Source: an uncultured Clostridia bacterium
GTDB taxonomy: Bacteria; Bacillota; Clostridia; TANB77; UBA1234
Assembly (NCBI GenBank): GCA_944393265.1
Contig: CALXZO010000015.1
Span: 1 to 32,724, forward strand
Length of the DNA: 32,724 nt
Reading direction: 5' to 3'
The notes under the pieces are model-generated. The model made no database searches, was not told the origin of the DNA, and saw nothing but the letters and a program-made list of their open reading frames with translations. Positions 6,354-17,168 of this stretch are shown one piece after another. Numbering within the stretch: position 1 is the stretch's first letter; the number at the start of each line of letters is the position of its first letter. A program made the translations under genes and the position numbers.

Positions 6354-6899
6354 TTATATATAAAAGCTTTCTAAAAATTCTTTTGAATATGCGCTTCCAT
6401 TATTAAAACAGTTCTGAGGCTTATTTACTTTATTAGTATTAATATTATCAGTATTAGTTCCTCGTACATTCTCCGAGTCATTAATCGTAGAATCTCCGTT
6501 TCTAGAATCGTTAATTTTACGAATCAATGTTGGAAGTGAATCATCGTGTTCTATTTTTGCAACATAGATTTTGTTAGGTTGCCCTTTACCTTGCCTTTTT
6601 TCATATATCAGATTGCAGCTAGATAGTTGTTTGAAAGCTTTTGTTGCAGGTTTATCAGAAATATTTAATAACTTTTGCACTTCTTTACGAGTAAATATTT
6701 GATAAACATTACCATCGGGCTTATCCACCCATCCACTTTTTGCAGATAGGCTAAGGCGATTTAATAGAAAACCATATAAAATCTTACTATCAGAGTTTAA
6801 TTTCTTGCTATATTTATCATTTAGAAATAATTCTTGGGGAACTGGGAAGAATTTATGCTCCAGAACTTCATGTATTTTATAAAAATTAGTTTTTAACAT
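6354..6899 (-). CDS. repA: RepA_N-type replication initiator, right copy
   Basis: The 181-residue product has the RepA_N winged-helix domain in its first 115 residues: PVPQELFLN, SDSKILYGFLLNRLSLS, GWVDKPDGNVYQIF, a recognition-helix region ISDKPATKAFKQL, and NLIYEKRQGKGQPNKIYV. The tail is asparagine-rich and unlike that of the left copy. GAAAGGA precedes the ATG at 6899. Repeats of TTTCCGAACA lie just upstream (6966-7035) and could be its binding sites or integrase arm sites. It probably drives replication of the circular form; no separate origin could be fixed from the sequence. Confidence 0.87.
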   Translation of the reverse strand: MLKTNFYKIHEVLEHKFFPVPQELFLNDKYSKKLNSDSKILYGFLLNRLSLSAKSGWVDKPDGNVYQIFTRKEVQKLLNISDKPATKAFKQLSSCNLIYEKRQGKGQPNKIYVAKIEHDDSLPTLIRKINDSRNGDSTINDSENVRGTNTDNINTNKVNKPQNCFNNGSAYSKEFLESFYI

Positions 6900-6965
6900 A
6901 TATTTCCTTTCTAGAGAAAAAGCTTATTTAAAAGGATTTGAAGAATCAAAAGGATAAAAATTAAA

Positions 6966-7035
6966 TTTCCGAACTTTTCCAAACATTTTTTGAGGGATTT
7001 TAAATTTTCCCGAACATTGATTTCCGAACAATTTT
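6966..7035. repeat. Repeated TTTCCGAACA motifs, right end of right element
   Basis: Four related copies lie at 6966 (TTTCCGAACTTTT), 6975 (TTTTCCAAACATTTTT), 7005 (TTTTCCCGAACATT) and 7021 (TTTCCGAACAATTTT). The second and fourth are also followed by TTTTGAGG and ATTTT, so the repeat is longer there. Similar motifs occur at the opposite end (1945-1973). Confidence 0.6.
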
Positions 7036-7064
7036 GAGGATTTTTATAGAATTTTACGAAACTA

Positions 7065-7105
7065 TAAAAAAATACACATGACTCAAATTACTTTGATTCA
7101 TGTGT
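7065..7105 (-). terminator. Terminator at right end of right element, downstream of tRNA-Pro
   Basis: On the minus strand ACACATGAATCAAA pairs with TTTGAGTCATGTGT (one mismatch, four-base loop) and is followed by a run of seven T after an A. It lies about 50 bases past the tRNA-Pro 3' end and would end the tRNA transcript. Confidence 0.8.
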
Positions 7106-7153
7106 TTTCGTTACTTTGTAGTTTCCAAGATTTCTCTTAAATCTACTAAATAT

Positions 7154-7167
7154 TGGTCGGGGTGACA
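7154..7167. repeat. Attachment site inside tRNA-Pro 3' end
   Basis: TGGTCGGGGTGACA is shared with 1875-1888. It covers the CCA end, the acceptor 3' strand and the start of the T stem of the tRNA. Confidence 0.85.
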
Positions 7168-7229
7168 CGGATCGAACGTGCGACCTCATGGTCCCAAACC
7201 ACGCGCTCTACCAACTGAGCCACACCCCG
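7154..7229 (-). tRNA. tRNA-Pro (anticodon TGG)
   Basis: The 76-base gene includes an encoded CCA. Acceptor stem CGGGGTG/CACCCCG with discriminator A, D arm GGCTCAGTTGGTAGAGC, anticodon stem CGTGG/CCATG with loop TTTGGGA (anticodon TGG), and a T arm with GTTCGATC are all present. Its 3' end is the integration target of the element to its left, which restores the sequence exactly. Confidence 0.96.
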
Positions 7230-7323
7230 ATTACAAGAAAATATTCTAACATGTGTTACCAAAAAAAGCAACACTTTTTTAAAATTTGTTCGATAATTCT
7301 CGAAAGATTAATAACGAATAGAA

Positions 7324-7380
7324 AAGATTGACAGTTTTTTATTTGATAATAAAGCTCTTTTAGCCATTCCTGTCAATCTT
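7324..7380 (-). terminator. Long hairpin after the surface-protein gene
   Basis: AAGATTGACAG (7324-7334) and CTGTCAATCTT (7370-7380) form a perfect 11-bp stem around a 35-base loop, 22 bases past the stop codon at 7402. The minus-strand 3' side is T-rich (TTTTC), consistent with a terminator, though the loop is long. Confidence 0.6.
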
Positions 7381-7401
7381 CTCCATCATATTAATCTTTA
7401 T

Positions 7402-10400
7402 TTAATTCATAGATATGCCGTTACAAACTCTACAAGTCCAGCTGCCTGTTGTATGAGATCCATATTCTGCATTTCCTCCGCAATTAGTACATGTTCTTTT
7501 ATGTTGGGTTCTACTATGATAGTACCAACGTGACATGTTATGTCCTGTTGAGCTTCCGGATGTATATGTATAAGAGTTTCCACATCTTGTACAAGTTTTT
7601 CTATATGTTGCTGCCCTTGTACAAGTTGCACTGCTTTCTTGGCTAATTTCATAATCATGTCCCAATGCACCTGAACCATATTTTCCACAATATCTACAAT
7701 ATGAACCAGAAGTACATGTTGCACTTGTATAACTATGTTCACATATATTTGATATCGTAATTTGTGCCGTTCCTATTACTTTTCCATTATGTACACTTCT
7801 TGCATATATAGTACAATCGCTTGTAATAGTCAATGCTCCAGTATAATTTGTCCAACTCGAATTATTATAACTATATTGCAAAGTAGTAACAGGAATTGAC
7901 TTAGTTATAGTTACAGTTAGTGATGTTACGTAGCTCTCCGTACTTTTTCTAATTGAAATAACATCTGGTTTTATATTAAATGTTGTTGTTCTTGTTCCAG
8001 TATAATTTCCTCTTCCAGTCATTGTTATCGTAGCAGTTCCAACATTTAAATTGTTGCTATGTGCTACTGTGTAATCCGTATTCTCAACTAATCTCCTTGA
8101 TAAATCCTGATCTTGTAATACTGGATATTGTACGATATTACTTCCTGTATATGATATATCACTAACATTACTTAAAACTATATTGTTTAAAATTGATTTA
8201 GGAGATATTATAACTGTAGCACTTCCATAATAATCATGGAAATTTGGATTTGTTATATAAAAATATGTTGTAGTTGATACAATATTTGTATATTTTATCG
8301 GTGTTGTTGTTCCCATTGTATAATTGCTACTTGTAAGCTGAGACGTGCTATAATATATTGTTGACCCTGTTGTTGGCCATTTCGATGTAACCGTTATACC
8401 ATGCGCGGCATTGTCATATACTCCACTATAACCACTTACCTCTACTTGCATATTTGCTTTATCTATCCTAAATGTGGTGCTATTTGTGCCGGCATAATTA
8501 TTTCTACCTGTAATTGTTACTGTTGCAGTACCTACATTTACGTTATTTGAGTACGAAACAGTGTAATCAGAATCTTTCGTTAATACTTTATTTAATACAT
8601 TATCTCTTACAATTACTTGCGGTGTAATTGCATATCCTGTATACACCACAGGTGAAATTCCTTGAATTACAACTGAATTTGTAGTAGCAATAGATCTTGT
8701 TTCAATTTTCCAAACTATATTAAGTGAAGCATTTGTTCCATCCGTCCACATATAATTGTGTGGATCTTTTAGTGTAGCTATCGCAGTATACGTTCCCGCA
8801 TTTACTTTTGAATAATTTCCTTCTCTTATATAGTACTCTCCTTCAGGTATACCATACTTTACTGTTCCATCATATATTTGTCCTGTTATTGCAGTTGGCA
8901 TAGTTGTAGGCTTCGGAGTTATTTTAAAATATTTTTTATTAGTACTAAGAGTCAAATAGTAATTGTCTTTTTTAAATGATCCATTATTAACTAATGCTAA
9001 CGTTCCTATTTTTATTTCATAATCCCCAACTGCTGCTACTGCCTCTCTCGTCAACTGTCCGGTAAATCCAGGAGTTTCACCATTCATAACACCATCGTAT
9101 GTATATGTTAATATTGGAGTAGAATTTGTTCCATCATAAACTTTTCCTTGTCCGTCATCTGGTGTAACAATAATTTCTTTTTTATTGACAGTAACTTTTA
9201 TTTCTGTCTTTTTTATAAAATACATATCATCTTCTGCAATCTCGAATGATATAATTGTCTCTCCAACATTTTTAGGCGTTATATCTATATTCTTTCCTCT
9301 TATAACAACAGTTGCAACATTTTCATTTAGGCTTTTCACCGTTTCTGTTGACGCATTTCCCGCATATGAGAATCCTATTGTTCCAACATTATCTCCATAT
9401 ATAAAGTTTTTTGAAGTTTCTGTTAATGTAAGCTCTCTTATTCCTTTATTTAAAATTACTTCTATAGTTTTAGTATTACCTTTTCTTGACTCCGTTACAG
9501 TTACATCAACAACTCCAATCTTCGTTCCAGGCGTTATCGTTATTACATTTCCATTTATTTCGGCGGTTGCAATTTCTTCATCTGCACTTGATACTGTTAT
9601 ATCTCCAGTGTATGGGCTTTTTATAACAGTTATATCTGTACTTTCTTCATCAACGGCTGTCCTCACTAAGTTTTTACTTAATTCAAATGCCGTTCTTCCC
9701 CATACTGCTGTTAATTTTGTATCAGAATTATTTACATAATATGAACCTGGAATATAATTTACACTTGATTCATTTTCCGCTGGTTCAGTTAGCAAAGACC
9801 AACCAAGAAAAATATATTCTTCTCTATCTGGTGTTTGAGATGTTATAGTCATTGGCAATACATCCGCTTTATATTGTTTTGAAATTCCCCCACTTCCACC
9901 ATTCGCATCATATATAATTTCATATGTGCGTATATTAGCATTTGCATAATTACCTGCTAAATCTCTAAACCATATATAATATGTTCCATTTTCTAATACT
10001 TCATTAATTACACTTACATTTACATTTTCCTGCAAAGATTCCCATATTGTAGGAACTGCATTTGTTTTTGTCCACGCATATTCAGCGATTATACCTTCAT
10101 CATGCCCGCTTGCTATTAGCATTAAACTATCTCCAGATTGCATTGGAGTAACCATAACTGTTGGTGCTACTTCATCTCTCCAAACTGCATATAATATAAC
10201 ATCCGCATCTCTATTATAAATATCACCAGGTCTATAAACTACATTCTTAGAAGTACTACTAAATGACCAACCGTCAAAAATCAAATCTGTTCTCGTTGGC
10301 TCATGAGAATGAAGTATAGTCGTTCCCCCTTGTACTTTAGTTTGTTCTACAAAGTTACCATCTCCGCCATTTAAATCATATTTTATATGATATACATTTA

Positions 10401-12096
10401 TATGGCTCGTCCAAACTGCATAAAATATCACATCTCCTGTAATATTAAACGTATCGCCATCAACAAAATCTGCTGCTATTGCATTTTCATCTAAAGACCA
10501 CCCTAAAAAATCATAACCTTCTCTAGTTGGAATAATACTTGTTATATTAATAGTATCTCCATAATTTACACTTACCTCTGTAGGTGCTCCAACACCACTA
10601 TTCGCATCATATTTTACATTAAATTTTTTTGCTTCAAACATTGCTACTATAGTAACATCTGTGTTTGGCATTTCCAAGCTCGTTGTTGCACTATTTATAT
10701 TACCTAAGCTTACATTACCTGCTGTTACTTCCCAATTTTTAAAACGATATCCTTCATTTGCTATAGCTGATATTACAACAACAGAACCTGGGTTTTTAGT
10801 CCCTGCCCCATTTACTGTACCATATCCCACAGGTTCTATACTTAAACTTAATGTATTCATTCCTTTTTGCCATATTGCATATAAAATGATATTAGATGTT
10901 ACATTTATTGTTTCACCCGCATGATACTCACCCGTTGTTGCATTTGCAGATAAACTCCAACCATCAAAAGCAAAACCTTCTCTTCTTGGAGTAACATTAC
11001 TTATTATAACCTCTCCTGAAACATTTGTAACCATGCTTGGTGCTCCGTCTCCACCATTTGCGCTATATGATAAGCTATATGTTCTATTATCTTCTTTACT
11101 CCATATAGCATATAACACCGTATCCTCATCCAAGAAAAACTCACTATTAGATCTATATGTAGGTATTGTTGCTGTCGGATTAGTATCCCACCCAATAAAA
11201 ATATAATTATCTCTAGTTGGCACTTCTTCACTTAATCTCATTATTACGCCCTCAGTTTTTATAGAATCTGCGGGAGGATTTTCTCCACCATTAGCATCAT
11301 ATGAAATCGTATATGTTTCAGCATTAATTTCCGTTACATCTACTGTTGTACTACTCGTGCCCGCACCAGTCTCTGATGCTCTTATAATATATGTCTTATT
11401 TTCATAAACTGTACACTCAAAAGTCTCTGTATCTCCATCTCCACCTACCTTATTAGCTGCAGTATCTCCCACTATTACTATTAAATCACCACTAGATATT
11501 TTCTTTACAACTATTTCAATTAAAACACTCTTTTCATCCATACTTAATGTTTTGTTTACTGATACTATCTCTGGACCATTTGCTTCTAAATCTGCTACAG
11601 TGTAATACTTTCCTCCGTCTACTTCATATCCTTTAGCATAAAAAACCTTTCCTTCAGCATCATATATATATACATCATCTCTCCCAAATACAACTAAATT
11701 ATTTTCAACATCACCAGAATATTTTGGGTACTCTAATCCTCTTGGATTATTTTCAAATGTAATAAGCTCCATGTTAACAACATATCCATATACCGAATCT
11801 TCGCTAAAACTAACAAATGTCTCAGGAGGATTTTGTACATATGATTTATAAAATCCCTTATTTTTTATTTCCTCACCTGTTCCTTCTGTTTGATTCATTA
11901 AACGTGTGGACGAAACGCGAATTTCAACGTCTTTTAACTCCTGTGCAAAATTTGATCTAGATGCATCATCTAACGATCGCGTACTCGCAGAATATACTAT
12001 AGCTGCCAATATAATTATTACTATAATTGTGACAACAAGTGTAATCATTGAAATTCCTTTTTCTTTTTTAAACTCAGATATCTTTAAATTATTCAT
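7402..12096 (-). CDS. Giant surface protein: prepilin-like leader, InlB-type repeats, Cys-rich tail
   Basis: The 1564-residue product begins with a prepilin-like leader: KKEKG14 followed by ISMITLVVTIIV and a hydrophobic helix to about residue 35. The usual Glu at +5 is Thr. Repeats of the Listeria-Bacteroides/InlB B type (YDANGG...GW...LYAIW) start near 262, 339, 490, 567 and 722; a divergent bacterial repeat is near 415. From about 800 come Ig-like and YDG/MBG-like domains (YDGTNSTP near 983), two similar units with YTVSYSNNVNVGTATVTITG, and a chitobiase-C-like unit. The last 114 residues hold CxxC pairs (CRYCG, CTRCG, CTNCG, CRVCN) likely to bind metal. No LPXTG anchor is seen. AGGGGAAG precedes the ATG. 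A large adhesin, anchored or assembled through its leader, is the likely role. Confidence 0.9.
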   Translation of the reverse strand: MNNLKISEFKKEKGISMITLVVTIIVIIILAAIVYSASTRSLDDASRSNFAQELKDVEIRVSSTRLMNQTEGTGEEIKNKGFYKSYVQNPPETFVSFSEDSVYGYVVNMELITFENNPRGLEYPKYSGDVENNLVVFGRDDVYIYDAEGKVFYAKGYEVDGGKYYTVADLEANGPEIVSVNKTLSMDEKSVLIEIVVKKISSGDLIVIVGDTAANKVGGDGDTETFECTVYENKTYIIRASETGAGTSSTTVDVTEINAETYTISYDANGGENPPADSIKTEGVIMRLSEEVPTRDNYIFIGWDTNPTATIPTYRSNSEFFLDEDTVLYAIWSKEDNRTYSLSYSANGGDGAPSMVTNVSGEVIISNVTPRREGFAFDGWSLSANATTGEYHAGETINVTSNIILYAIWQKGMNTLSLSIEPVGYGTVNGAGTKNPGSVVVISAIANEGYRFKNWEVTAGNVSLGNINSATTSLEMPNTDVTIVAMFEAKKFNVKYDANSGVGAPTEVSVNYGDTINITSIIPTREGYDFLGWSLDENAIAADFVDGDTFNITGDVIFYAVWTSHINVYHIKYDLNGGDGNFVEQTKVQGGTTILHSHEPTRTDLIFDGWSFSSTSKNVVYRPGDIYNRDADVILYAVWRDEVAPTVMVTPMQSGDSLMLIASGHDEGIIAEYAWTKTNAVPTIWESLQENVNVSVINEVLENGTYYIWFRDLAGNYANANIRTYEIIYDANGGSGGISKQYKADVLPMTITSQTPDREEYIFLGWSLLTEPAENESSVNYIPGSYYVNNSDTKLTAVWGRTAFELSKNLVRTAVDEESTDITVIKSPYTGDITVSSADEEIATAEINGNVITITPGTKIGVVDVTVTESRKGNTKTIEVILNKGIRELTLTETSKNFIYGDNVGTIGFSYAGNASTETVKSLNENVATVVIRGKNIDITPKNVGETIISFEIAEDDMYFIKKTEIKVTVNKKEIIVTPDDGQGKVYDGTNSTPILTYTYDGVMNGETPGFTGQLTREAVAAVGDYEIKIGTLALVNNGSFKKDNYYLTLSTNKKYFKITPKPTTMPTAITGQIYDGTVKYGIPEGEYYIREGNYSKVNAGTYTAIATLKDPHNYMWTDGTNASLNIVWKIETRSIATTNSVVIQGISPVVYTGYAITPQVIVRDNVLNKVLTKDSDYTVSYSNNVNVGTATVTITGRNNYAGTNSTTFRIDKANMQVEVSGYSGVYDNAAHGITVTSKWPTTGSTIYYSTSQLTSSNYTMGTTTPIKYTNIVSTTTYFYITNPNFHDYYGSATVIISPKSILNNIVLSNVSDISYTGSNIVQYPVLQDQDLSRRLVENTDYTVAHSNNLNVGTATITMTGRGNYTGTRTTTFNIKPDVISIRKSTESYVTSLTVTITKSIPVTTLQYSYNNSSWTNYTGALTITSDCTIYARSVHNGKVIGTAQITISNICEHSYTSATCTSGSYCRYCGKYGSGALGHDYEISQESSATCTRAATYRKTCTRCGNSYTYTSGSSTGHNMSRWYYHSRTQHKRTCTNCGGNAEYGSHTTGSWTCRVCNGISMN

Positions 12097-12360
12097 CCAT
12101 ATCTTCCCCTTTTATTTTTTACTACACTTCAAACATTCTTAAATAAGTAAGAAAAATAAATATTCCTATATTAATATTACTTAATTTTATCTTAAAAGTC
12201 CACAATTTGTATTTGGCAACACTTATATTACTTCACATAAAATCTTATAAAACTTACGGAAGATTATATTTAAATAAATATTACATTAATATTAAATTTA
12301 GATTACAAAACTATCATTGGACCAGTATTTTTAGCATAAATATATATATACTATATTATT
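12097..12360. other. AT-rich intergenic stretch upstream of surface-protein gene
   Basis: This stretch presumably carries the promoter of the surface-protein gene on the minus strand, but no pair of hexamers with good spacing stands out. A short plus-strand open frame here has no ribosome binding site and looks like chance. Confidence 0.5.
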
Positions 12361-12402
12361 ACAAAAAGCTGCCGATAAAACTAAACATTTTATCAACAGC
12401 TT
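12361..12402 (-). terminator. Terminator of the gyrB-phosphohexomutase run
   Basis: On the minus strand AAGCTG..GATAAAA pairs with TTTTATC..CAGCTT and is followed by TTTTTGT. It starts 17 bases past the stop codon at 12419. Confidence 0.85.
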
Positions 12403-12418
12403 AATAACTTATAACTAT

Positions 12419-13783
12419 TTACATTGCATCATCAATATGCTTCTTTATAATATCAATTATCTCATTAGATTTTTCAATTGTTTTTGACTCCGCCTTTATA
12501 GTTAGATTTGGTCCGGTATTAGATGCTCTAATAAGCCCCCAACCATCTTCGAAAACTACCCTGGCACCATCTACATCAATAACCTTTCTTCCTTCTTCAA
12601 TAAATTTTTTCTTAACATTTTCAACAATTATATTTTTTGTTTCATCTGTAACCTTTACTAATATTTCCGGAGTACTTGCATATCTGGCAAAACCATCAGA
12701 AAGTTCAGACATTTTCTTATCAGTATTAGACAAAATTCTAAGCATTCTAGCACCAGCGTACATAGCATCATCATAACCATAATGTTCATCGTTAAAATAT
12801 ATATGTCCAACATATTCTCCAGCAAACACTAAGTTTTCCTTTCTAATTTGTGCCTTAATTAACGAATTTCCTACCTTGCAAAATTCAGGAACACCGCCTA
12901 ATTTTTCAATTTCCTCATATAATGCCTGAGTACTCTTAACATCCATAATAGCCTTCGCCCCTGGATATTTATGAATAATGTCCCTCCAAATAATTGCCAT
13001 ATATTCGTCACCAAAAATTATTCTTCCATTTTCATCAAAACAAATTACTCTATCTGCATCACCATCAAAACCAAGACCAATATCGCACTTATTCTCTACA
13101 ACAAATTTTTCAAATTCAAGCATATTCTTCTCTTGAGAAGGATCCGGATGATGAATTGGAAAATCACCATCAGACTCACAACACATAGTAAAAGTCTCAA
13201 CACCAAGCTTATCAAATATCTCCTTCGCAAATAAAGAACCAACACCATTCCCACAATCAAGTGCTACTCTAAGCTTTCTATCTCCTAATTTTACTTTATC
13301 TACTATATATTTTATATATTCATCTCTTATACTTATCTCATTAACTTTACCAGGTACTTCTGAAGTCTCAAATTCACCTTTTTCAATAAATCTTCGTAAA
13401 TCTTGTATTTCTTCTCCATAAATAGAATCAGTACCCATTCCACAAATTTTAAAACCATTATACTCCTTTGGATTATGGCTAGCAGTTATCATAACAGATG
13501 GTTTTATATCTAAAAGAATTCTAGCAAAATACGTCATAGGAGTCATACAGAAACCTATGTCTACCACATCAAGACCAGTCGAAATTATTCCTTCGGTTAG
13601 ACCTTTATCTAATTCTTCATATGACTTACGATTATCATGTCCAACAATTATTTTCGTTTGCCCTTCTTTTTTCATAAGAGATGCAAAAGCTTGGCCAATC
13701 AATTTTGCATTCTCATAATTCAATTCTGTCGGATAGATACCCCTAATATCATACCCTCTAAAAATATTCTTTGGTATTTCCAT
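12419..13783 (-). CDS. manB: Phosphomannomutase/phosphoglucomutase
   Basis: The 454-residue product is an alpha-D-phosphohexomutase that interconverts hexose 1- and 6-phosphates for cell-envelope sugar synthesis. All four family motifs are visible: the phosphoserine loop TASHNP (S102), the metal site DGDADR (240-245), the sugar-binding loop GEYVGH (322-327; the common form is GE-x-SGH, with Ser here replaced by Val), and the phosphate-binding RASNTGPNLT (419-428). Whether mannose, glucose or both are used cannot be told from sequence. The ATG at 13783 follows AAGGAGGAG. It is the last gene of the minus-strand run after gyrB, 38 bases away, and is not part of the usual dnaA-gyrB cluster. Confidence 0.93.
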   Translation of the reverse strand: MEIPKNIFRGYDIRGIYPTELNYENAKLIGQAFASLMKKEGQTKIIVGHDNRKSYEELDKGLTEGIISTGLDVVDIGFCMTPMTYFARILLDIKPSVMITASHNPKEYNGFKICGMGTDSIYGEEIQDLRRFIEKGEFETSEVPGKVNEISIRDEYIKYIVDKVKLGDRKLRVALDCGNGVGSLFAKEIFDKLGVETFTMCCESDGDFPIHHPDPSQEKNMLEFEKFVVENKCDIGLGFDGDADRVICFDENGRIIFGDEYMAIIWRDIIHKYPGAKAIMDVKSTQALYEEIEKLGGVPEFCKVGNSLIKAQIRKENLVFAGEYVGHIYFNDEHYGYDDAMYAGARMLRILSNTDKKMSELSDGFARYASTPEILVKVTDETKNIIVENVKKKFIEEGRKVIDVDGARVVFEDGWGLIRASNTGPNLTIKAESKTIEKSNEIIDIIKKHIDDAM

Positions 13784-13821
13784 TAAAACTCCTCCTTATA
13801 ATATCTAGATTTAAACGTATA

Positions 13822-15780
<1,959 letters not shown>

Positions 15781-15784
15781 TTAG

Positions 15785-16042
15785 TTATTCATCAATTATA
15801 TTATTTATAAACTTTTTACTCTTTAATCTTTTGCTAATAGTATTAACTTTGACTTTAGAAAAAATAACTTCTCCATCTTTTCTTATTATCGCAGTCTGGT
15901 CGCCATCTTTGCCTCTTTCTTTATATAAATTTATAATTCTTAAATTTCCGCGTGTTGATTTTAGTGTTTCCATATCAAAAACACCAACCATATCTTCAGC
16001 ACGCATTATTACATTACTTCCTATATGAACGTACATATTCAT
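15785..16042 (-). CDS. remB: RemB/YaaB family regulator (DUF370-like)
   Basis: The 85-residue product matches the short RemB (YaaB) proteins encoded between recF and gyrB in many Firmicutes: it starts MYVHIGSNVIMRAEDMVGVFD and ends in a basic, Ser/Lys-rich tail (NTISKRLKSKKF). In Bacillus subtilis RemB takes part in control of matrix genes. RemA-type relatives bind DNA as ring-like assemblies; whether this one does is inference. GAAAGGA lies 4 bases before the ATG at 16042 and 10 before a second in-frame ATG at 16036, so either could be used; the B. subtilis protein begins at the equivalent of the second. Confidence 0.88.
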   Translation of the reverse strand: MNMYVHIGSNVIMRAEDMVGVFDMETLKSTRGNLRIINLYKERGKDGDQTAIIRKDGEVIFSKVKVNTISKRLKSKKFINNIIDE

Positions 16043-16062
16043 AGAATCCTTTCATATCACTA

Positions 16063-17133
16063 TCATTCAACATTACCGCCTACTATTTTATACAATTTAA
16101 CTTCATTTGTCAAACCTTCTAAATTTCTTATAATATTAGCATCCGTACACGTCACTATAACTTGATACCCATCAACTTTACTCAAAATTAAATTAATTCT
16201 TTCTAAGTCCAGTTCAGATGTTATATCATCAAGTAACAAAATAGGCTTCTCATTTTCTTCTTCTTTTATGATTTCCATTTCAGCAAACTTAAGACCTAAA
16301 ATAGCCGTCCTATGTTGCCCTTGTGAACCGTATAAATTAAGTTCCTTCCCATTTACCAAGAGCTCAAAATCATCTCTATGTATTCCCGTTCCAGTATATC
16401 CCTTTATTAAATCTATTTTTATACTCTGCTCTAATAGCTTCATATAAGAAGGTTTATCCTTAAATTGAGTCTTGTACCTCATTTCCAATGTTTCTTTTCC
16501 GTTAGTTAAATTTGGAACAATAACTTCTATTTTTACTTTCAACTTGTCTATATAGCACTTTCTATATGAGTAAATCCTTTCAGCATAATTTGCAAGTTGT
16601 TCATTCCAAATATCAATAGTATCAATATTTTTAGACTTCAACATAGAATTTCTCTGTTCAAGGACCTTATTATATTCGCTGAGTAAATGTGCATAATTTG
16701 GCCTAAGTTGACTTATCAAAATATCTAAAAATTTTCTTCTCGAAGACGGTGCTTCTTTTAATATAACCGTATCATCTGGTGAAAATAGTACCATATTGAC
16801 ATTTCCTAGAAGCTCGCTATTTTTATTAATTTTTATTCCATTAACTTTTACAATTTTTTTTTCTTTTTTATTTAAAGTAATATCTATATTTTGTTCCCTA
16901 TTATTTTTATCAAATTCAACAAATACTTTTCCACTAGAACTTTCAAAATTAATAAGCTCTGCATCTTTATATGTTCGGAAGGATCTCCCGAAAGCACAAA
17001 GATACAAAGCCTCCAAAATGTTAGTTTTTCCTTGGGCATTATTCCCATAAAAAATATTAACATCTTTAAATAACTTTATCTCTTGTTCTTTATAATTTCT
17101 AAAATTTTGTAATTTTATTTTTTTGATAATCAT
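16063..17133 (-). CDS. recF: DNA replication and repair protein RecF
   Basis: The 356-residue product is the SMC-like ATPase that helps load RecA at gaps and stalled forks with RecO and RecR. Visible motifs are the Walker A GNNAQGKTN (30-38), the ABC signature region YGSQGQHRT, and Walker B ILLLDDITSELD, with the typical start IKKIKLQNFRNY. Length is normal for the family. AAGGAG precedes the ATG at 17133. It sits between dnaN and remB; the small S4-domain gene (yaaA) found between dnaN and recF in Bacillus is missing, as the 35-base gap leaves no room. Confidence 0.97.
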   Translation of the reverse strand: MIIKKIKLQNFRNYKEQEIKLFKDVNIFYGNNAQGKTNILEALYLCAFGRSFRTYKDAELINFESSSGKVFVEFDKNNREQNIDITLNKKEKKIVKVNGIKINKNSELLGNVNMVLFSPDDTVILKEAPSSRRKFLDILISQLRPNYAHLLSEYNKVLEQRNSMLKSKNIDTIDIWNEQLANYAERIYSYRKCYIDKLKVKIEVIVPNLTNGKETLEMRYKTQFKDKPSYMKLLEQSIKIDLIKGYTGTGIHRDDFELLVNGKELNLYGSQGQHRTAILGLKFAEMEIIKEEENEKPILLLDDITSELDLERINLILSKVDGYQVIVTCTDANIIRNLEGLTNEVKLYKIVGGNVE

Positions 17134-17168
17134 ATATTACTCCTTAGATTACAAAAAGCTGTTCTCTA

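Larger units (their letters stand above)
1875..7153. mobile_element. Complete small integrative element in tRNA-Pro (about 5.28 kb)
   Basis: The element is bounded by 14-bp copies of the tRNA-Pro 3' end. In order it holds a tyrosine integrase, a frameshifted excisionase, a CutA-like gene, a membrane-protein gene, a conserved hairpin block, and a minus-strand RepA_N-TnpV-small protein cassette. No relaxase, coupling protein or capsid gene is visible, so if it transfers it must borrow machinery, as mobilisable elements and phage satellites do. TTTCCGAACA-type repeats lie near both ends and may be integrase arm sites. The tRNA gene is left intact. The boundaries rest on the att repeat and are well supported; its mobility today is doubtful because of the excisionase frameshift. 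Confidence 0.85.

Noticed and set aside
7324-7380. A 19-codon minus-strand frame (MAKRALLSNKK...) in the hairpin loop
   Set aside because: Too short, overlapping a likely terminator stem, with only a weak GACAGGA before it.
7407-7742. 111-codon minus-strand frame inside the surface-protein gene
   Set aside because: It is an alternative frame over the Cys-rich tail, produced by its repetitive codons, and lacks a start signal.
9185-9739. 184-codon plus-strand frame opposite the surface-protein gene
   Set aside because: Hydrophobic text on the antisense of Thr/Val/Ile-rich repeats, with no ribosome binding site; the sense gene is certain.
12207-12404. 65-codon plus-strand frame upstream of the surface-protein gene
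   Set aside because: AT-driven composition, no ribosome binding site, and it runs through the terminator of the phosphohexomutase gene.
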